Below are positions 14,053-22,741 of a DNA stretch of 43,850 bases, piece by piece. Source of the stretch: Actinokineospora sp. NBRC 105648 (GTDB lineage Bacteria > Actinomycetota > Actinomycetes > Mycobacteriales > Pseudonocardiaceae); NCBI RefSeq assembly GCF_030269645.1, contig NZ_BSTR01000060.1:1-43850 (forward strand), written 5' to 3'. Each line of letters begins with the position of its first letter. Within the stretch, counting starts at the first letter, position 1. Below the pieces are notes generated by a model. It did not search any database. It was not told the DNA's origin and was given only the letters and a program-made list of their open reading frames with translations. A program made the position numbers and the translations under genes.

Positions 14053-14858
14053 CCTGTGCCCGCACCCTCTCCCTCGGCGCCTACCTGCTCGGCGCCCTCG
14101 ACCCCGCCGAGCGCTCGGCGTTCGAGGCGCACGTCAGCGGCTGCGACGCCTGCCGGGGCGAGCTCGTCCGGCTCTCGCCGGTGCCCGGGCTGCTGCACCG
14201 CATCCGCGTCGAGGACTTCGAGGACTCCGAGGACGCCGCAGTGGGCCCGCAGGGGTTCGCCGAACCGCGGTTCGACGACGAACCGGACTGGGCCGACTGG
14301 GACTGGACCGAGGACAGCAGGGCCGAAGAGGCCAGCGCAGGGAAGAACAGCGCCGGGAAGAACAGCGCCGGGAAGAACAGCGCTGAGGACACCGGGCCGA
14401 TCCCGCGCCAGCCCGCCTCGCCGCCGGTGCCCAACCACCTGGACCGGCCGCGCCGCGGCAGGCGGTACGCGCTGGTGGGCGCCGTTGCGCTCGCCCTGTC
14501 GGTGGGCACGGTGTTCCTCTACGAGGACGCGCACCGCCAGGTCACCCCGGCCGCGGTCATGGTCAGTTGGACGGCCACCGACCCCGCCAGCGGGGTGCGC
14601 GCCGACGTCGACCTCACCGACCGGGCCTGGGGCACGGAGGTCAAGATCCGCCTGCACGACGTGCCCGCGGGCAAGCCGTGCAAGCTGGTCGTGCGCGGGC
14701 GCGACGGCTACCGCGAGGTCGCGGGCTGGTGGGCCACCAGCTACGTGCAGGGCGAGTCGATCCCGGGCAGCACCTCGATCGACCTGACCCGGATCTCGCG
14801 GGTCGAGGTGGTCACCGACGACGACGTCGTGCTGGTCGACGTCCCGGCGCCCTCCTGA
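14049..14858 (+). CDS. Zinc-finger transmembrane anti-sigma factor
   Basis: A 269-residue protein starting at the GTG that overlaps the sigma stop. The N-terminal ZAS domain has Cys3 and the H28-x3-C32-x2-C35 motif (HVSGCDACRGEL), which binds zinc and caps the sigma factor. A long acidic Trp/Asp-rich linker includes three tandem 15-bp units at 14334-14378, encoding (SAGKN)x3. One membrane helix lies at about 141-158 (ALVGAVALALSVGTVFLY). The outside domain (about 165-269) is a beta-rich sensor-like domain of unknown ligand. It should release the sigma factor on an envelope signal. Confidence 0.9.
   Translation: MTCARTLSLGAYLLGALDPAERSAFEAHVSGCDACRGELVRLSPVPGLLHRIRVEDFEDSEDAAVGPQGFAEPRFDDEPDWADWDWTEDSRAEEASAGKNSAGKNSAGKNSAEDTGPIPRQPASPPVPNHLDRPRRGRRYALVGAVALALSVGTVFLYEDAHRQVTPAAVMVSWTATDPASGVRADVDLTDRAWGTEVKIRLHDVPAGKPCKLVVRGRDGYREVAGWWATSYVQGESIPGSTSIDLTRISRVEVVTDDDVVLVDVPAPS
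14334..14378 (+). repeat. 15-bp tandem repeat inside the anti-sigma gene
   Basis: Three head-to-tail 15-bp units (14334-14348, 14349-14363, 14364-14378) differ by one base in the first unit. They encode SAGKN three times. The length is a multiple of three, so copy-number change would keep the frame and lengthen the cytoplasmic linker. Confidence 0.85.
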
Positions 14859-14953
14859 CCGGCACGCCGCCCCACCTGCCGGGGCACGGCCGAGTCCACC
14901 GGTAGTCTCAGCCGGATAACGACGGCTGTCCCGTACCCGGAAGGTTCTGCCTC

Positions 14954-17900
14954 GTGCACCTGAAGAGCCTGACGCTGAAGGGGTTCAAGTCCTTCGCCTC
15001 GGCGACGACCCTCAAGTTCGAGCCCGGCATCACCTGCGTGGTGGGGCCCAACGGGTCCGGCAAGTCCAACGTGCTCGACGCGCTGCGCTGGGTGATGGGC
15101 GAGGGCAGCGCCAAGGGCCTGCGCGGCGGCAAGATGGAAGACGTCATCTTCGCGGGCACGACCGGCCGCGCGGCGCTGGGGCGCGCCGAGGTCACCCTCA
15201 CCATCGACAACGCCGACGGCGCGCTGCCGATCGAGTTCGCCGAGGTGTCGATCACCCGCCGGATGTTCCGTGACGGCGCCAGCGAGTACGAGATCAACGG
15301 CCAGGGCTGCAGGCTGATGGACGTCCAGGAGCTGCTCTCGGACTCCGGCATCGGCCGCGAGATGCACGTGATCGTCGGCCAGGGCCAGCTCGCCGCGATC
15401 CTGGAGTCCAAGCCCGAGGAGCGCCGCGCGTTCATCGAGGAGGCCGCGGGCGTCCTCAAGCACCGCAAGCGCAAGGAGAAGGCCCTCCGCAAGCTCGACG
15501 CGATGCAGGCCAACCTGACCCGGCTCAACGACCTCACCGCCGAGCTGCGCCGCCAGCTCAAGCCGCTGGGCAAGCAGGCCGAGATCGCCCGCAAGGCCCA
15601 GTCGGTGCAGTCCGAGCTGCGCGACTCCCGGCTGCGGCTGCACGCCGACGACCTGGTCACCCAGCGCGGCGACATCGCCCGCGACCAGGCCGACGAGGCC
15701 ACCGCCCGGCGCAAGCGCGCCGAGGTCGAGCAGGCGTTGGAGATCGGGCAGGCCCGGCAGACCGAGCTGGAGGACCAGCTCGCCGTCGACGCGCCGATGC
15801 TCGCCGCCGCGCAGGAGACCTGGTACCGCCTCTCCGCGCTGGAGGAGCGGCTGCGTGGCACGGTCCGCCTGGCCGTCGAGCGCGCGCGGCACCTGTCCGC
15901 CTCGGTGGAGGCCCCCCGCGGGGGGCGCGACCCCGAGGAGATGGAAGAGGAGGCCGAGCACACCGCGATGCGCGAGGCCGAGCTGTTCGAGGCGGTCGCC
16001 GAGGCGCGCTACGCGCTGGCCGAGTCCACCGAGCGGCGTGCCGAGCTGGAGCGGATGGTGCAGGCCGCGGAGAAGGCCCACCTGGCCGCCGTCCGCGCGA
16101 TCGCCGACCGCCGCGAGGGCCTAGCCCGGCTGGCGGGGCAGGTCGAGGCGCTGCGCAGCAAGGCGAACGCCACCGGCGAGGAGATCGAGCGGCTGTCCTA
16201 CTCCCTCGGCGAGGCCAGGGAGCGCGCCGAGTTCGCCGCCGAGGAACTGGCCGTCTCCCAGGAGGAGACCGGGGTCGAGGACACCGACGACGCGGGCCTG
16301 CTCGAGCGCCACCAGCGGGCCGTCGCGGCCAACGACGTGGCCCGGGCCCGGGTCGACGAGCTGGTCCGCGCCGAACGGCAGGCCGAGCGGGACATCGCCT
16401 CCTGGCGGGCCCGGGTCGACGCGCTGTCCCTGGGCCTGTCCCGCAAGGACGGCGCCGGTGCCCTGCTCGCCGCCGCCGACCGGTTGCCCGGATTGCTGGG
16501 CTCGGTCGCCGCGCTCTTGACCGTCGAGCCCGGCGCGGAGGCTGCCTTGGCCGCCGCGCTGGGGCCGGTGGCCGACGCGGTCGCGGTGGCGAACCCGGAC
16601 GGTGCCGTGGACGCCCTGCGCATGCTGCGCGCCGGCGACGGCGGCCGCGCGGGCGTGCTCATCGGTGGACCGGCCGCGGCGCTGGACCGGGGGAGCTGGC
16701 CGGTGCTGCCCGCGGGCGCGCGCTGGGCGGTCGACCTCGTGCAGGCGCCGCAGGCCCTGCTGCCCGCTGTCCACCAAGCGCTTGACCAGTTGGCCGTCGT
16801 CGAGAGCCTGCCCGAGGCACAGGCGTTGGTCGCCGAGCACCCGCAGCTGCGTGCCGTCACCGCCGAGGGGGATGTCCTCGGTGCGCACTGGGCGATCGGC
16901 GGGTCCGAGCGCGCGCAGAGCGTGATCGAGGTCCAAGCCGCGGTCGACGAGGCCAACGCCAAGCTGGCCGCCGCCGAACGTGCCCAGGAACACGCCTCCG
17001 CCGCGCTGGAAGGCGCGCGCGCCGAGCAGCAGGCGCGCCGCGTAGATGTCGACGCGGCCAAGGAAGCGGTCAACGAGGGCAAGGTGCGCGCCGCGCGCTC
17101 CTCGGAGCGGTTGAACCGGATGCGGCAGGCGCTGCGCACTGCCGAGGCCGAGGTCGAGCGGGCCCTCAACCAGCGCACGAAGGTCGAGCTGGCGCGCGAA
17201 GAGGCGATGACCAAGCTCGCGGACCTGGAGGAGCGGCTCGCCGTCGTCTCCGAAGAGCCGATGGACAACGAGCCGGACTCCGCCGAGCGCGACGAGTACA
17301 CCGCTGCCCTGGCCGGCGCCCGCCAAGAGGAGATGGACACCCGGCTGTCGCTGCGCACCGCCGAGGAGCGCCACCGGGCGTTGCAGGGCAAGGCCGACCA
17401 GCTGCGCCGCGCGGCCCGCGCCGAGCGGGAGGCCCGGGAGCGGGCCTCCCGGGCGATGGAGTCGCGCAAACGCGGTGCCACCATCGCCCAGGCCGTGGTC
17501 GACGGCGGTGAGCTGGCCCTGGAGCGCATCGCCCGGTCGCTGGCCCGCGCCGCCGAGGACCGCGACGTGGTGGCCGCCCAGCGGTCCGACCGCGAGCGGA
17601 TCCTCACCGAGGTGCGCGGCAAGGTCCGCGAGCTGTCCACCGAGCTGGAGAAGCTCACCGACGCGGTGCACCGCGACGAGGTGCTGCGCGCCGAGCAGCG
17701 GCTCCGGCTCGAGCAGCTGGAGCTCAAGATCGCCGAGACGTTCGGCATCGGTCTGGACGACCTGGTCGCCGAGTACGGCCCGGACGTCCCGGTGCCGCCC
17801 AGCCCGGCCGAGGTCGCCGAGTACGAGGAGGCCAAGGCGCGTGGCGAGGACGTCTCGATGCCGCCCTCCTCGCCCTACGACCGCGACACCCAGGCCCGCC

Positions 17901-18775
17901 GGGCCAAGCGCGCCGAGCGCGACCTGTCGCTGCTCGGCAAGGTCAACCCGCTGGCGCTGGAGGAGTTCGCCGCGCTGGAGGAGCGCTACAAGTTCCTCGC
18001 CACCCAGCTCGAGGACCTCAAGGACACCCGGCGCGACCTGCTCACGGTGATCAAGGACGTGGACGACAAGATCCTCGAGGTCTTCACCTCGGCCTACGAG
18101 GACGTGGCCCGCGAGTTCGTGACCGTGTTCGACGTGCTCTTCCCCGGCGGCGAGGGCCGGATGATCCTCACCGACCCGGACGACCCGCTGACCACCGGCG
18201 TGGACGTCGAGGCCCGCCCGCCCGGCAAGAAGGTCAAGCGCCTCTCGCTGCTCTCCGGCGGGGAGAAGTCGCTGGTGGCGGTGGCCATGCTGGTCGCGAT
18301 CTTCCGCGCCCGGCCGTCGCCGTTCTACGTGATGGACGAGGTCGAGGCGGCCCTGGACGACACCAACATGCGTCGGCTGATCGGGTTGCTGGAGCAGCTG
18401 CGGGCGAGCTCGCAGCTGATCATCATCACCCACCAGAAGCCGACCATGGAGATCGCCGACGCCCTCTACGGCGTCAGCATGCGCGGCGACGGCATCACCC
18501 AGGTCATCTCCCAGCGCCTCGTCCGCGACCGCGACCGCCCGGCCCTGCCCGCGGCAGCCAGGGCCAAGCCCGCCGCGGCGCCCGAGGTCGCGGCGCCGGT
18601 GTCCGACGAGTCCGCCGCACCCGTGCCGATCGCGGATGAGTCCGCGGCCGCCGACTCGCGGCCCGTGTCGGACGTGGAAGCGGGTACCGAGGACGGCGGC
18701 AGAGCGGCGGCAGAGCTCGATGGCGACGCTGCGCCTGGCACCGCTGATCTCGCCGCCGAGGAGCCCGCCCGCTAG
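14954..18775 (+). CDS. smc: Chromosome segregation protein SMC
   Basis: A 1273-residue SMC ATPase; the GTG at 14954 gives VHLKSLTLKGFKSFA, the invariant N-terminus. Walker A is GPNGSGKSN (31-39). Long coiled coils rich in Glu/Ala/Arg run about 165-500 and 660-1010, with the globular hinge about 505-645 (GLLGSVAALLTVEPGAEAAL region). The ABC signature LSGGEK is at about 1100-1105, and Walker B with FYVMDEVEAALDD follows. A C-terminal extension of about 80 residues, rich in Ala/Pro/Glu/Asp, goes beyond the usual end. SMC condenses and resolves chromosomes with ScpA/ScpB. The stop overlaps the convergent gene at 18772 by 4 nt. Confidence 0.97.
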   Translation: MHLKSLTLKGFKSFASATTLKFEPGITCVVGPNGSGKSNVLDALRWVMGEGSAKGLRGGKMEDVIFAGTTGRAALGRAEVTLTIDNADGALPIEFAEVSITRRMFRDGASEYEINGQGCRLMDVQELLSDSGIGREMHVIVGQGQLAAILESKPEERRAFIEEAAGVLKHRKRKEKALRKLDAMQANLTRLNDLTAELRRQLKPLGKQAEIARKAQSVQSELRDSRLRLHADDLVTQRGDIARDQADEATARRKRAEVEQALEIGQARQTELEDQLAVDAPMLAAAQETWYRLSALEERLRGTVRLAVERARHLSASVEAPRGGRDPEEMEEEAEHTAMREAELFEAVAEARYALAESTERRAELERMVQAAEKAHLAAVRAIADRREGLARLAGQVEALRSKANATGEEIERLSYSLGEARERAEFAAEELAVSQEETGVEDTDDAGLLERHQRAVAANDVARARVDELVRAERQAERDIASWRARVDALSLGLSRKDGAGALLAAADRLPGLLGSVAALLTVEPGAEAALAAALGPVADAVAVANPDGAVDALRMLRAGDGGRAGVLIGGPAAALDRGSWPVLPAGARWAVDLVQAPQALLPAVHQALDQLAVVESLPEAQALVAEHPQLRAVTAEGDVLGAHWAIGGSERAQSVIEVQAAVDEANAKLAAAERAQEHASAALEGARAEQQARRVDVDAAKEAVNEGKVRAARSSERLNRMRQALRTAEAEVERALNQRTKVELAREEAMTKLADLEERLAVVSEEPMDNEPDSAERDEYTAALAGARQEEMDTRLSLRTAEERHRALQGKADQLRRAARAEREARERASRAMESRKRGATIAQAVVDGGELALERIARSLARAAEDRDVVAAQRSDRERILTEVRGKVRELSTELEKLTDAVHRDEVLRAEQRLRLEQLELKIAETFGIGLDDLVAEYGPDVPVPPSPAEVAEYEEAKARGEDVSMPPSSPYDRDTQARRAKRAERDLSLLGKVNPLALEEFAALEERYKFLATQLEDLKDTRRDLLTVIKDVDDKILEVFTSAYEDVAREFVTVFDVLFPGGEGRMILTDPDDPLTTGVDVEARPPGKKVKRLSLLSGGEKSLVAVAMLVAIFRARPSPFYVMDEVEAALDDTNMRRLIGLLEQLRASSQLIIITHQKPTMEIADALYGVSMRGDGITQVISQRLVRDRDRPALPAAARAKPAAAPEVAAPVSDESAAPVPIADESAAADSRPVSDVEAGTEDGGRAAAELDGDAAPGTADLAAEEPAR

Positions 18776-19365
18776 GGCTGGGTGCCGTCCCACTCCGACA
18801 GCGGGGCGCAGTGCCAGCGCCAGTCGGTCAGCCGCTCCCGGCCGGGCAGCTCCACGCGGCCGTTGGCCCAGAGCAGTGTCTGCCACGGGTCATCCCCGGG
18901 CGGCGCCCACGGGAAGAGTCGGTCCAGGGTCGCGCGCGCGTGCGCGCGGTCGGGGGTGAACTCGACGCCGAGTCCCACCGCGGCGTCGCGGGTGTGCACC
19001 AGGATCTCGTCGCAGGCCATCCCGGCGAAGCCGGTCGGGTCGGCCAGCCCCCAGGGGTGCCAGCCGCGCGCCGCGGGCGGGCTGCTGCCGACAACCGCGG
19101 CCAGCACCCTGGCGGCGGTGCCCAGCGTGCGGACCAGGTCCGCGGGCGGCGAGTCGGGTCGCACCCGAACGTCCGAAGTGGACAATTCAGGCGGCCCGGC
19201 CGCGAGGTCGGTGCCGTACCAGAGCAGGCAGTCGCTGATGTGCGCCACCACACCCGCCACCGTGAGCTCCAGCCCGGGCACCGGTGCCGACCAGTCGGCG
19301 CCGACGTTGGCGTGCAGGAAGTCGAGGCTCTCGGTGGCCACGGAAAACAGAATCGCCCCGTCCAT
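18772..19365 (-). CDS. Maleylpyruvate isomerase N-terminal / DinB-like protein
   Basis: About 197 residues. I start at the ATG at 19365 (MDGAILFSVATESLDFLHA); a frame opening at 19401 adds an Arg/Pro-rich leader that is unlikely. The four-helix DinB-like fold of the mycothiol-dependent maleylpyruvate isomerase N-terminal family is suggested by VPGLELTVAGVVAHISDC (helix with a metal His), the middle helix DLVRTLGTAARVLAAVV, and the second metal site CDEILVHTRDAAVGLG (Glu and His). Such proteins may use mycothiol; the substrate is unknown. It converges with smc. Confidence 0.75.
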   Translation of the reverse strand: MDGAILFSVATESLDFLHANVGADWSAPVPGLELTVAGVVAHISDCLLWYGTDLAAGPPELSTSDVRVRPDSPPADLVRTLGTAARVLAAVVGSSPPAARGWHPWGLADPTGFAGMACDEILVHTRDAAVGLGVEFTPDRAHARATLDRLFPWAPPGDDPWQTLLWANGRVELPGRERLTDWRWHCAPLSEWDGTQP

Positions 19366-19404
19366 GCGGGCAGCATGGCCGGGGCGACTCGGTCGAGGCA
19401 AGCC

Positions 19405-19914
19405 TCAGGCGGCGGGGTAGCCCGGGTTCGGCTGACCGGGGTGCCCGGGAGCGGCCCTGGGGGCCGCCCGGAAGGTCAGGAACGCCGCCACGGTGGACAC
19501 GACCGCCGCGAGCAGGCCCAGGTACAGGCCGAAGCCCGCGCCGTCGGAGATCCCGGAGTCCGCGCCGAGCGCACCGATGCCGCTCGAGCTGGACAGGGTC
19601 AGCCAGCGGATGATGATGAACACCACGGACACCGCCGCGAGGATCAGCCAGATCAGCGGCTGGTTCTTCACCGCGTTGCCGAAGTGCGGCAGCAGGATCA
19701 GCACCGCCGCGGCGACCAGCAGCAGCACCGGCAGCCAGCCGAGCAGGCCGACGCCCCACGCGGTCAGCGAGGTGCTGATGCCCGCGAAGGCCAGCGAGGA
19801 ACCGCTGAACGACAGCGAGTACCAGGGGAAGAAGCTGGAGATGAACGCGAGCACGCCGGCACCGATGCCGGCCCACTCGATCGGCGTGACGCGGTTCGCG
19901 TCGAAACTAGCCAT
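19405..19914 (-). CDS. Four-TM membrane protein of unknown function
   Basis: A 169-residue protein with four hydrophobic helices at about 13-32, 48-72, 84-105 and 125-147, a short acidic N-terminus and a Pro/Gly-rich C-terminal tail (PGHPGQPNPGYPAA). AGAGAGG lies about 10 nt upstream of the ATG on the minus strand. The architecture resembles small actinobacterial membrane proteins with Pro/Gly-rich tails. I do not recognise a specific family. Confidence 0.75.
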   Translation of the reverse strand: MASFDANRVTPIEWAGIGAGVLAFISSFFPWYSLSFSGSSLAFAGISTSLTAWGVGLLGWLPVLLLVAAAVLILLPHFGNAVKNQPLIWLILAAVSVVFIIIRWLTLSSSSGIGALGADSGISDGAGFGLYLGLLAAVVSTVAAFLTFRAAPRAAPGHPGQPNPGYPAA

Positions 19915-20323
19915 CGGCAGGGCCTCTCTTACAGGTCACCGGAGGCGATGTGCGACCGTCCGGTTGGGATCGTGAAAGCCCCGCCGCGGGCGGGACGCCG
20001 TGAGGATCGCACAAAGTATGGTCCGATCCGATCGTTTCGCAAGTAACGGGACCGTCTCAAGATCTCGACAAACCCCCGGACAGGTGACCTGTGTCGTCCA
20101 TTGGGGACATCTGGTGACTGTCCGGACGTGTGCCGTCGCTGTGCGGGGTGATCGGTTCGGCGTGCCTCGATCACCCAGAGTGCACGCTTTGACGATTCAG
20201 CGGTGCCCGGGTGCCGCGGGGTCGGTCCCGATGCGTGTGCGTACCGCTCCGTGGACACCCGCCCCTCGGTCGTCGCGGTAATCCGCTCGCGCCGGGGCTC
20301 GTCCGGAGTTCACGATTTCGGAC
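19915..20323. other. Divergent intergenic region with nested inverted repeat
   Basis: A 409-bp spacer between divergent genes. It contains CCGGACAG at 20076-20083 and its complement at 20118-20125, enclosing a smaller GTCC/GGAC pair around 20096-20107. No poly-U run follows. This could be an operator or a leader structure for the GNAT gene. I see no coding pattern; frames here are short and Arg/Pro-rich. Confidence 0.5.
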
Positions 20324-21241
20324 ATGTATTCGATGCGCCCCGCCACACCCGCCGACCGACCCGCCGTGGTCGAGCTGCTCGTCACGCTGCAGGCGGACCC
20401 CGAGCACCTGGTGGGCTACCACGGCGTCACGGCCGAGGAGCTGGCCGACGAGCTCGCCGGGTTCACCCCCGACTGGGCCTCCGGGGCGGTCGTGGGCACC
20501 GACGACGGCGGTGCCGTGCGCGCGGTGCTCAGCGCGCAGGTCGACCCCGAGCTGGGCCGGGCCTGGCTGCACGGCCCGTTCGTCGACATCCCCGCAGGTC
20601 ACCCGGCGGGCAGGCAGCTCTGGCACAACACCGCCGACGACCTGCTCGACCTCGCCCTCGGCCTGCCCCGGCTGGCCGGGGTGACCGACCTGGAGCTCTA
20701 CGGCCACCGGCGCAACCGCAGGCTCGGCGACTTCGCCGCGCGACACGGGTTCGCCGCGGGCGCGGCGAGCCGGGTGTTCACCCTCACCGGCTCCGCGCTG
20801 CGGTCGGTGCTGGTCGGGGTGGCCGACAGCACCCCGGGTCCGCGGCTGCTCGATCGGGACCCGAGGGTCCGCGCCGAGGTCGTCGACCTGCACGAACGGT
20901 GTTTTCCCAACCGCACCATCACCGGTAAGCAGCTGGTCGCGGGCGCGCGCGGGCACACGGTCGTGGTGCTGACCGGCGCCGACGGCGTGCTCGGCTACGC
21001 GGCCGGGCTGGCCCAGCCCGAGGAGCTCTACGTCGACTACGTCGGCGTCGACCCCAACATGCGCGCGGTGGGCGCGGGCCGGTCGCTGGTCCGCGCACTG
21101 CTGCGGGCCATGGTCGCCGAGCACGGCGCGCGCCCGCAGGCCGCCGCGGTGATCGCTCTGGGCAACGACGCCTCCGAGCGGATGTTCAGCGCGCTCGGGT
21201 TCGACCTGCACCTGGAGTTGGTCGGCTACCGGCGGCGGTAG
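20324..21241 (+). CDS. Tandem GNAT acetyltransferase
   Basis: A 305-residue protein with two GNAT units. The N-terminal half begins MYSMRPATPADRPAVVELL, a classic GNAT opening, and ends near 150. The C-terminal half (about 165-305) has ELYVDYVGVDPNMRAVGAGRSLVRALL, the acetyl-CoA pyrophosphate loop (motif A; here R-A-V-G-A-G-R), and the late ALGNDASERMFSALGF. The layout is like mycothiol synthase and other double-GNAT enzymes, but length and sequence do not allow me to assign MshD. The substrate is unknown. Confidence 0.85.
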   Translation: MYSMRPATPADRPAVVELLVTLQADPEHLVGYHGVTAEELADELAGFTPDWASGAVVGTDDGGAVRAVLSAQVDPELGRAWLHGPFVDIPAGHPAGRQLWHNTADDLLDLALGLPRLAGVTDLELYGHRRNRRLGDFAARHGFAAGAASRVFTLTGSALRSVLVGVADSTPGPRLLDRDPRVRAEVVDLHERCFPNRTITGKQLVAGARGHTVVVLTGADGVLGYAAGLAQPEELYVDYVGVDPNMRAVGAGRSLVRALLRAMVAEHGARPQAAAVIALGNDASERMFSALGFDLHLELVGYRRR

Positions 21242-21261
21242 CCGAGCGAGTTTCACTCGTT

Positions 21262-21288
21262 AGGGTGACGCCCATTCGTGATCACCCT
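21262..21288. promoter_or_regulatory. Inverted repeat before the flavoenzyme gene
   Basis: AGGGTGA at 21262-21268 and TCACCCT at 21282-21288 pair perfectly with a 13-bp spacer, just ahead of the GAGGAG ribosome site and the ATG at 21305. It is a candidate operator. Confidence 0.35.
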
Positions 21289-21304
21289 CGCATGAGGAGC
21301 GTCC

Positions 21305-22741
21305 ATGCCGAACCGCCGCCACGTCCTCGTCGCCGGTGCCGCAGCGGCCGCCGTCGTCGCCTTCGACCCGGTGGGCCTCGGCTGGGTCACCCAGGCGCAG
21401 GCGGACACCGGTGCCACCGGTCTGGCGGTCCCCGACCTGGACGGGGAGCTGGTCACCGACGAGGCGGCGCTGGCCGAGGCGGCCGAGGACTACGGCCAGA
21501 TCGCGCACCGCCGCCCCCGCGCGGTGCTGCGGCCCGCGTCGGTCGAGGACGTGCGGCGGGTGGTCCGGTTCGCCGACCGGCACCGGATCGCCGTGGCCGT
21601 GCGCGGCCAGGGGCACTCCACCTTCGGTCAGGCCCAGGCCCCCGCGGGGGTGGTGATCGACTCCCGCACGCTGTCCCGGGTGCACGGCATCACCCCGCGC
21701 GGCGCGGTCGTCGACGCGGGCGTGACCTGGTTCGACCTGTTCAGCGCGGCGACCGCGGCGGGCCTCACCCCGCCGGTCGCCACCGACTACCTCGGCCTCT
21801 CGGTCGGCGGCACGCTGTCCGTCGGCGGCATCGGGGGCGCCAGCTCGCGCCACGGGCTGCAGGTGGACAACGTGCTGGAGTTGTTGGTCGTGACCGGTGA
21901 CGGCAGGCTGCTGACCTGCTCGCCCACCCAGAACCGAGACCTCTTCGACGCCGTGCTGGGCGGCCTCGGTCAGTACGGGATCATCGTCCGCGCGACGCTC
22001 CGCCTGATCCCGGCCAAGACAACCGCCCGCGTCTACCGGCTTACTTACGCTGACCTGCCGTCTCTTACCGCCGCGCAGCGGATTGCCCTTGCCGACGGTC
22101 GTTTCGACTACCTGGAAGGCCAAGCAGTCTCCACGCCCACCGGCTGGAGCTACCTCTTGGAGGGCGCGGTCTACCACTCCGGCGCCGCACCGGACGACGC
22201 GAAACTGGCGCGCGGCCTGCCCACCCCGGCGGCGACTGAGGTCACGAGCCTCCCGTACCTGGACTGGATCAACCGGATCTACGCGCTCGTCGAGCAGCTC
22301 AAGGCGCTCAGGTTCGCGAACCCGTGGCTGAACCTGTTCTTGCCGGACAAGGCGACCGACGCCTACATCGCGGACCTGCTCTCCCGCACGACGCCCGCTG
22401 ACACCGGCGGCGGCCCGATCTTGTTCTACCCGGTGCCGCGCAAGCGTCTTACCCGTCCGCTGGTGTCTGTTCCGGACAGTCCTACCGTGTTCGTCTTGTC
22501 GATCCTGCGCACCGTGGCACCCCCGGACGAGACGGTCGTACGCAAGCTCTTGACCGACAATCGCGCCGCTTACGAACGGGCCCGCGCGATCGGCGGTACC
22601 CAGTACCCGATCGGCTCGATCCCCACTACCCGCGCCGACTGGCCGCGCCACTACGGCGCCGAGTACGGCCGGGCCCGCAAGGCCAAGGCCCAGTACGACC
22701 CGCGTGGCATCCTGGCGCCCGAGCAGGGAATCTTCAGCTGA
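21305..22741 (+). CDS. Cytokinin dehydrogenase-like FAD oxidoreductase
   Basis: A 478-residue secreted flavoenzyme of the PCMH/BBE-like superfamily. The N-terminus has NRRHVLVAGAAAAAVVAF, a Tat-like twin-arginine signal. Plant cytokinin dehydrogenase landmarks are present: RGQGHS with His104 at the covalent FAD position, TDYLGLSVGGTLS with Asp161 at the catalytic Asp, SRHGLQVDNVLEL, FDYLEG with Glu271, and the C-terminal cytokinin-domain signatures NPWLNLFLPD, GPILFYPV and YDPRGILAPEQGIF. These suggest oxidative cleavage of cytokinin-type N6-side-chain adenines, or a related amine. A GAGGAG ribosome site precedes the ATG. The gene converges with, and overlaps by 8 nt, the symporter. Confidence 0.85.
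   Translation: MPNRRHVLVAGAAAAAVVAFDPVGLGWVTQAQADTGATGLAVPDLDGELVTDEAALAEAAEDYGQIAHRRPRAVLRPASVEDVRRVVRFADRHRIAVAVRGQGHSTFGQAQAPAGVVIDSRTLSRVHGITPRGAVVDAGVTWFDLFSAATAAGLTPPVATDYLGLSVGGTLSVGGIGGASSRHGLQVDNVLELLVVTGDGRLLTCSPTQNRDLFDAVLGGLGQYGIIVRATLRLIPAKTTARVYRLTYADLPSLTAAQRIALADGRFDYLEGQAVSTPTGWSYLLEGAVYHSGAAPDDAKLARGLPTPAATEVTSLPYLDWINRIYALVEQLKALRFANPWLNLFLPDKATDAYIADLLSRTTPADTGGGPILFYPVPRKRLTRPLVSVPDSPTVFVLSILRTVAPPDETVVRKLLTDNRAAYERARAIGGTQYPIGSIPTTRADWPRHYGAEYGRARKAKAQYDPRGILAPEQGIFS

Noticed and set aside
16121..18886. 921-residue minus-strand frame opposite smc
   Set aside because: High-GC genes leave long open antisense frames. Its product is Gly/Arg/Val-rich with no domains, while the plus strand encodes a complete SMC.
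20203..20928. Arg-rich frames overlapping the GNAT gene
   Set aside because: Alternative-frame shadows; only the frame starting at 20324 shows GNAT motifs.
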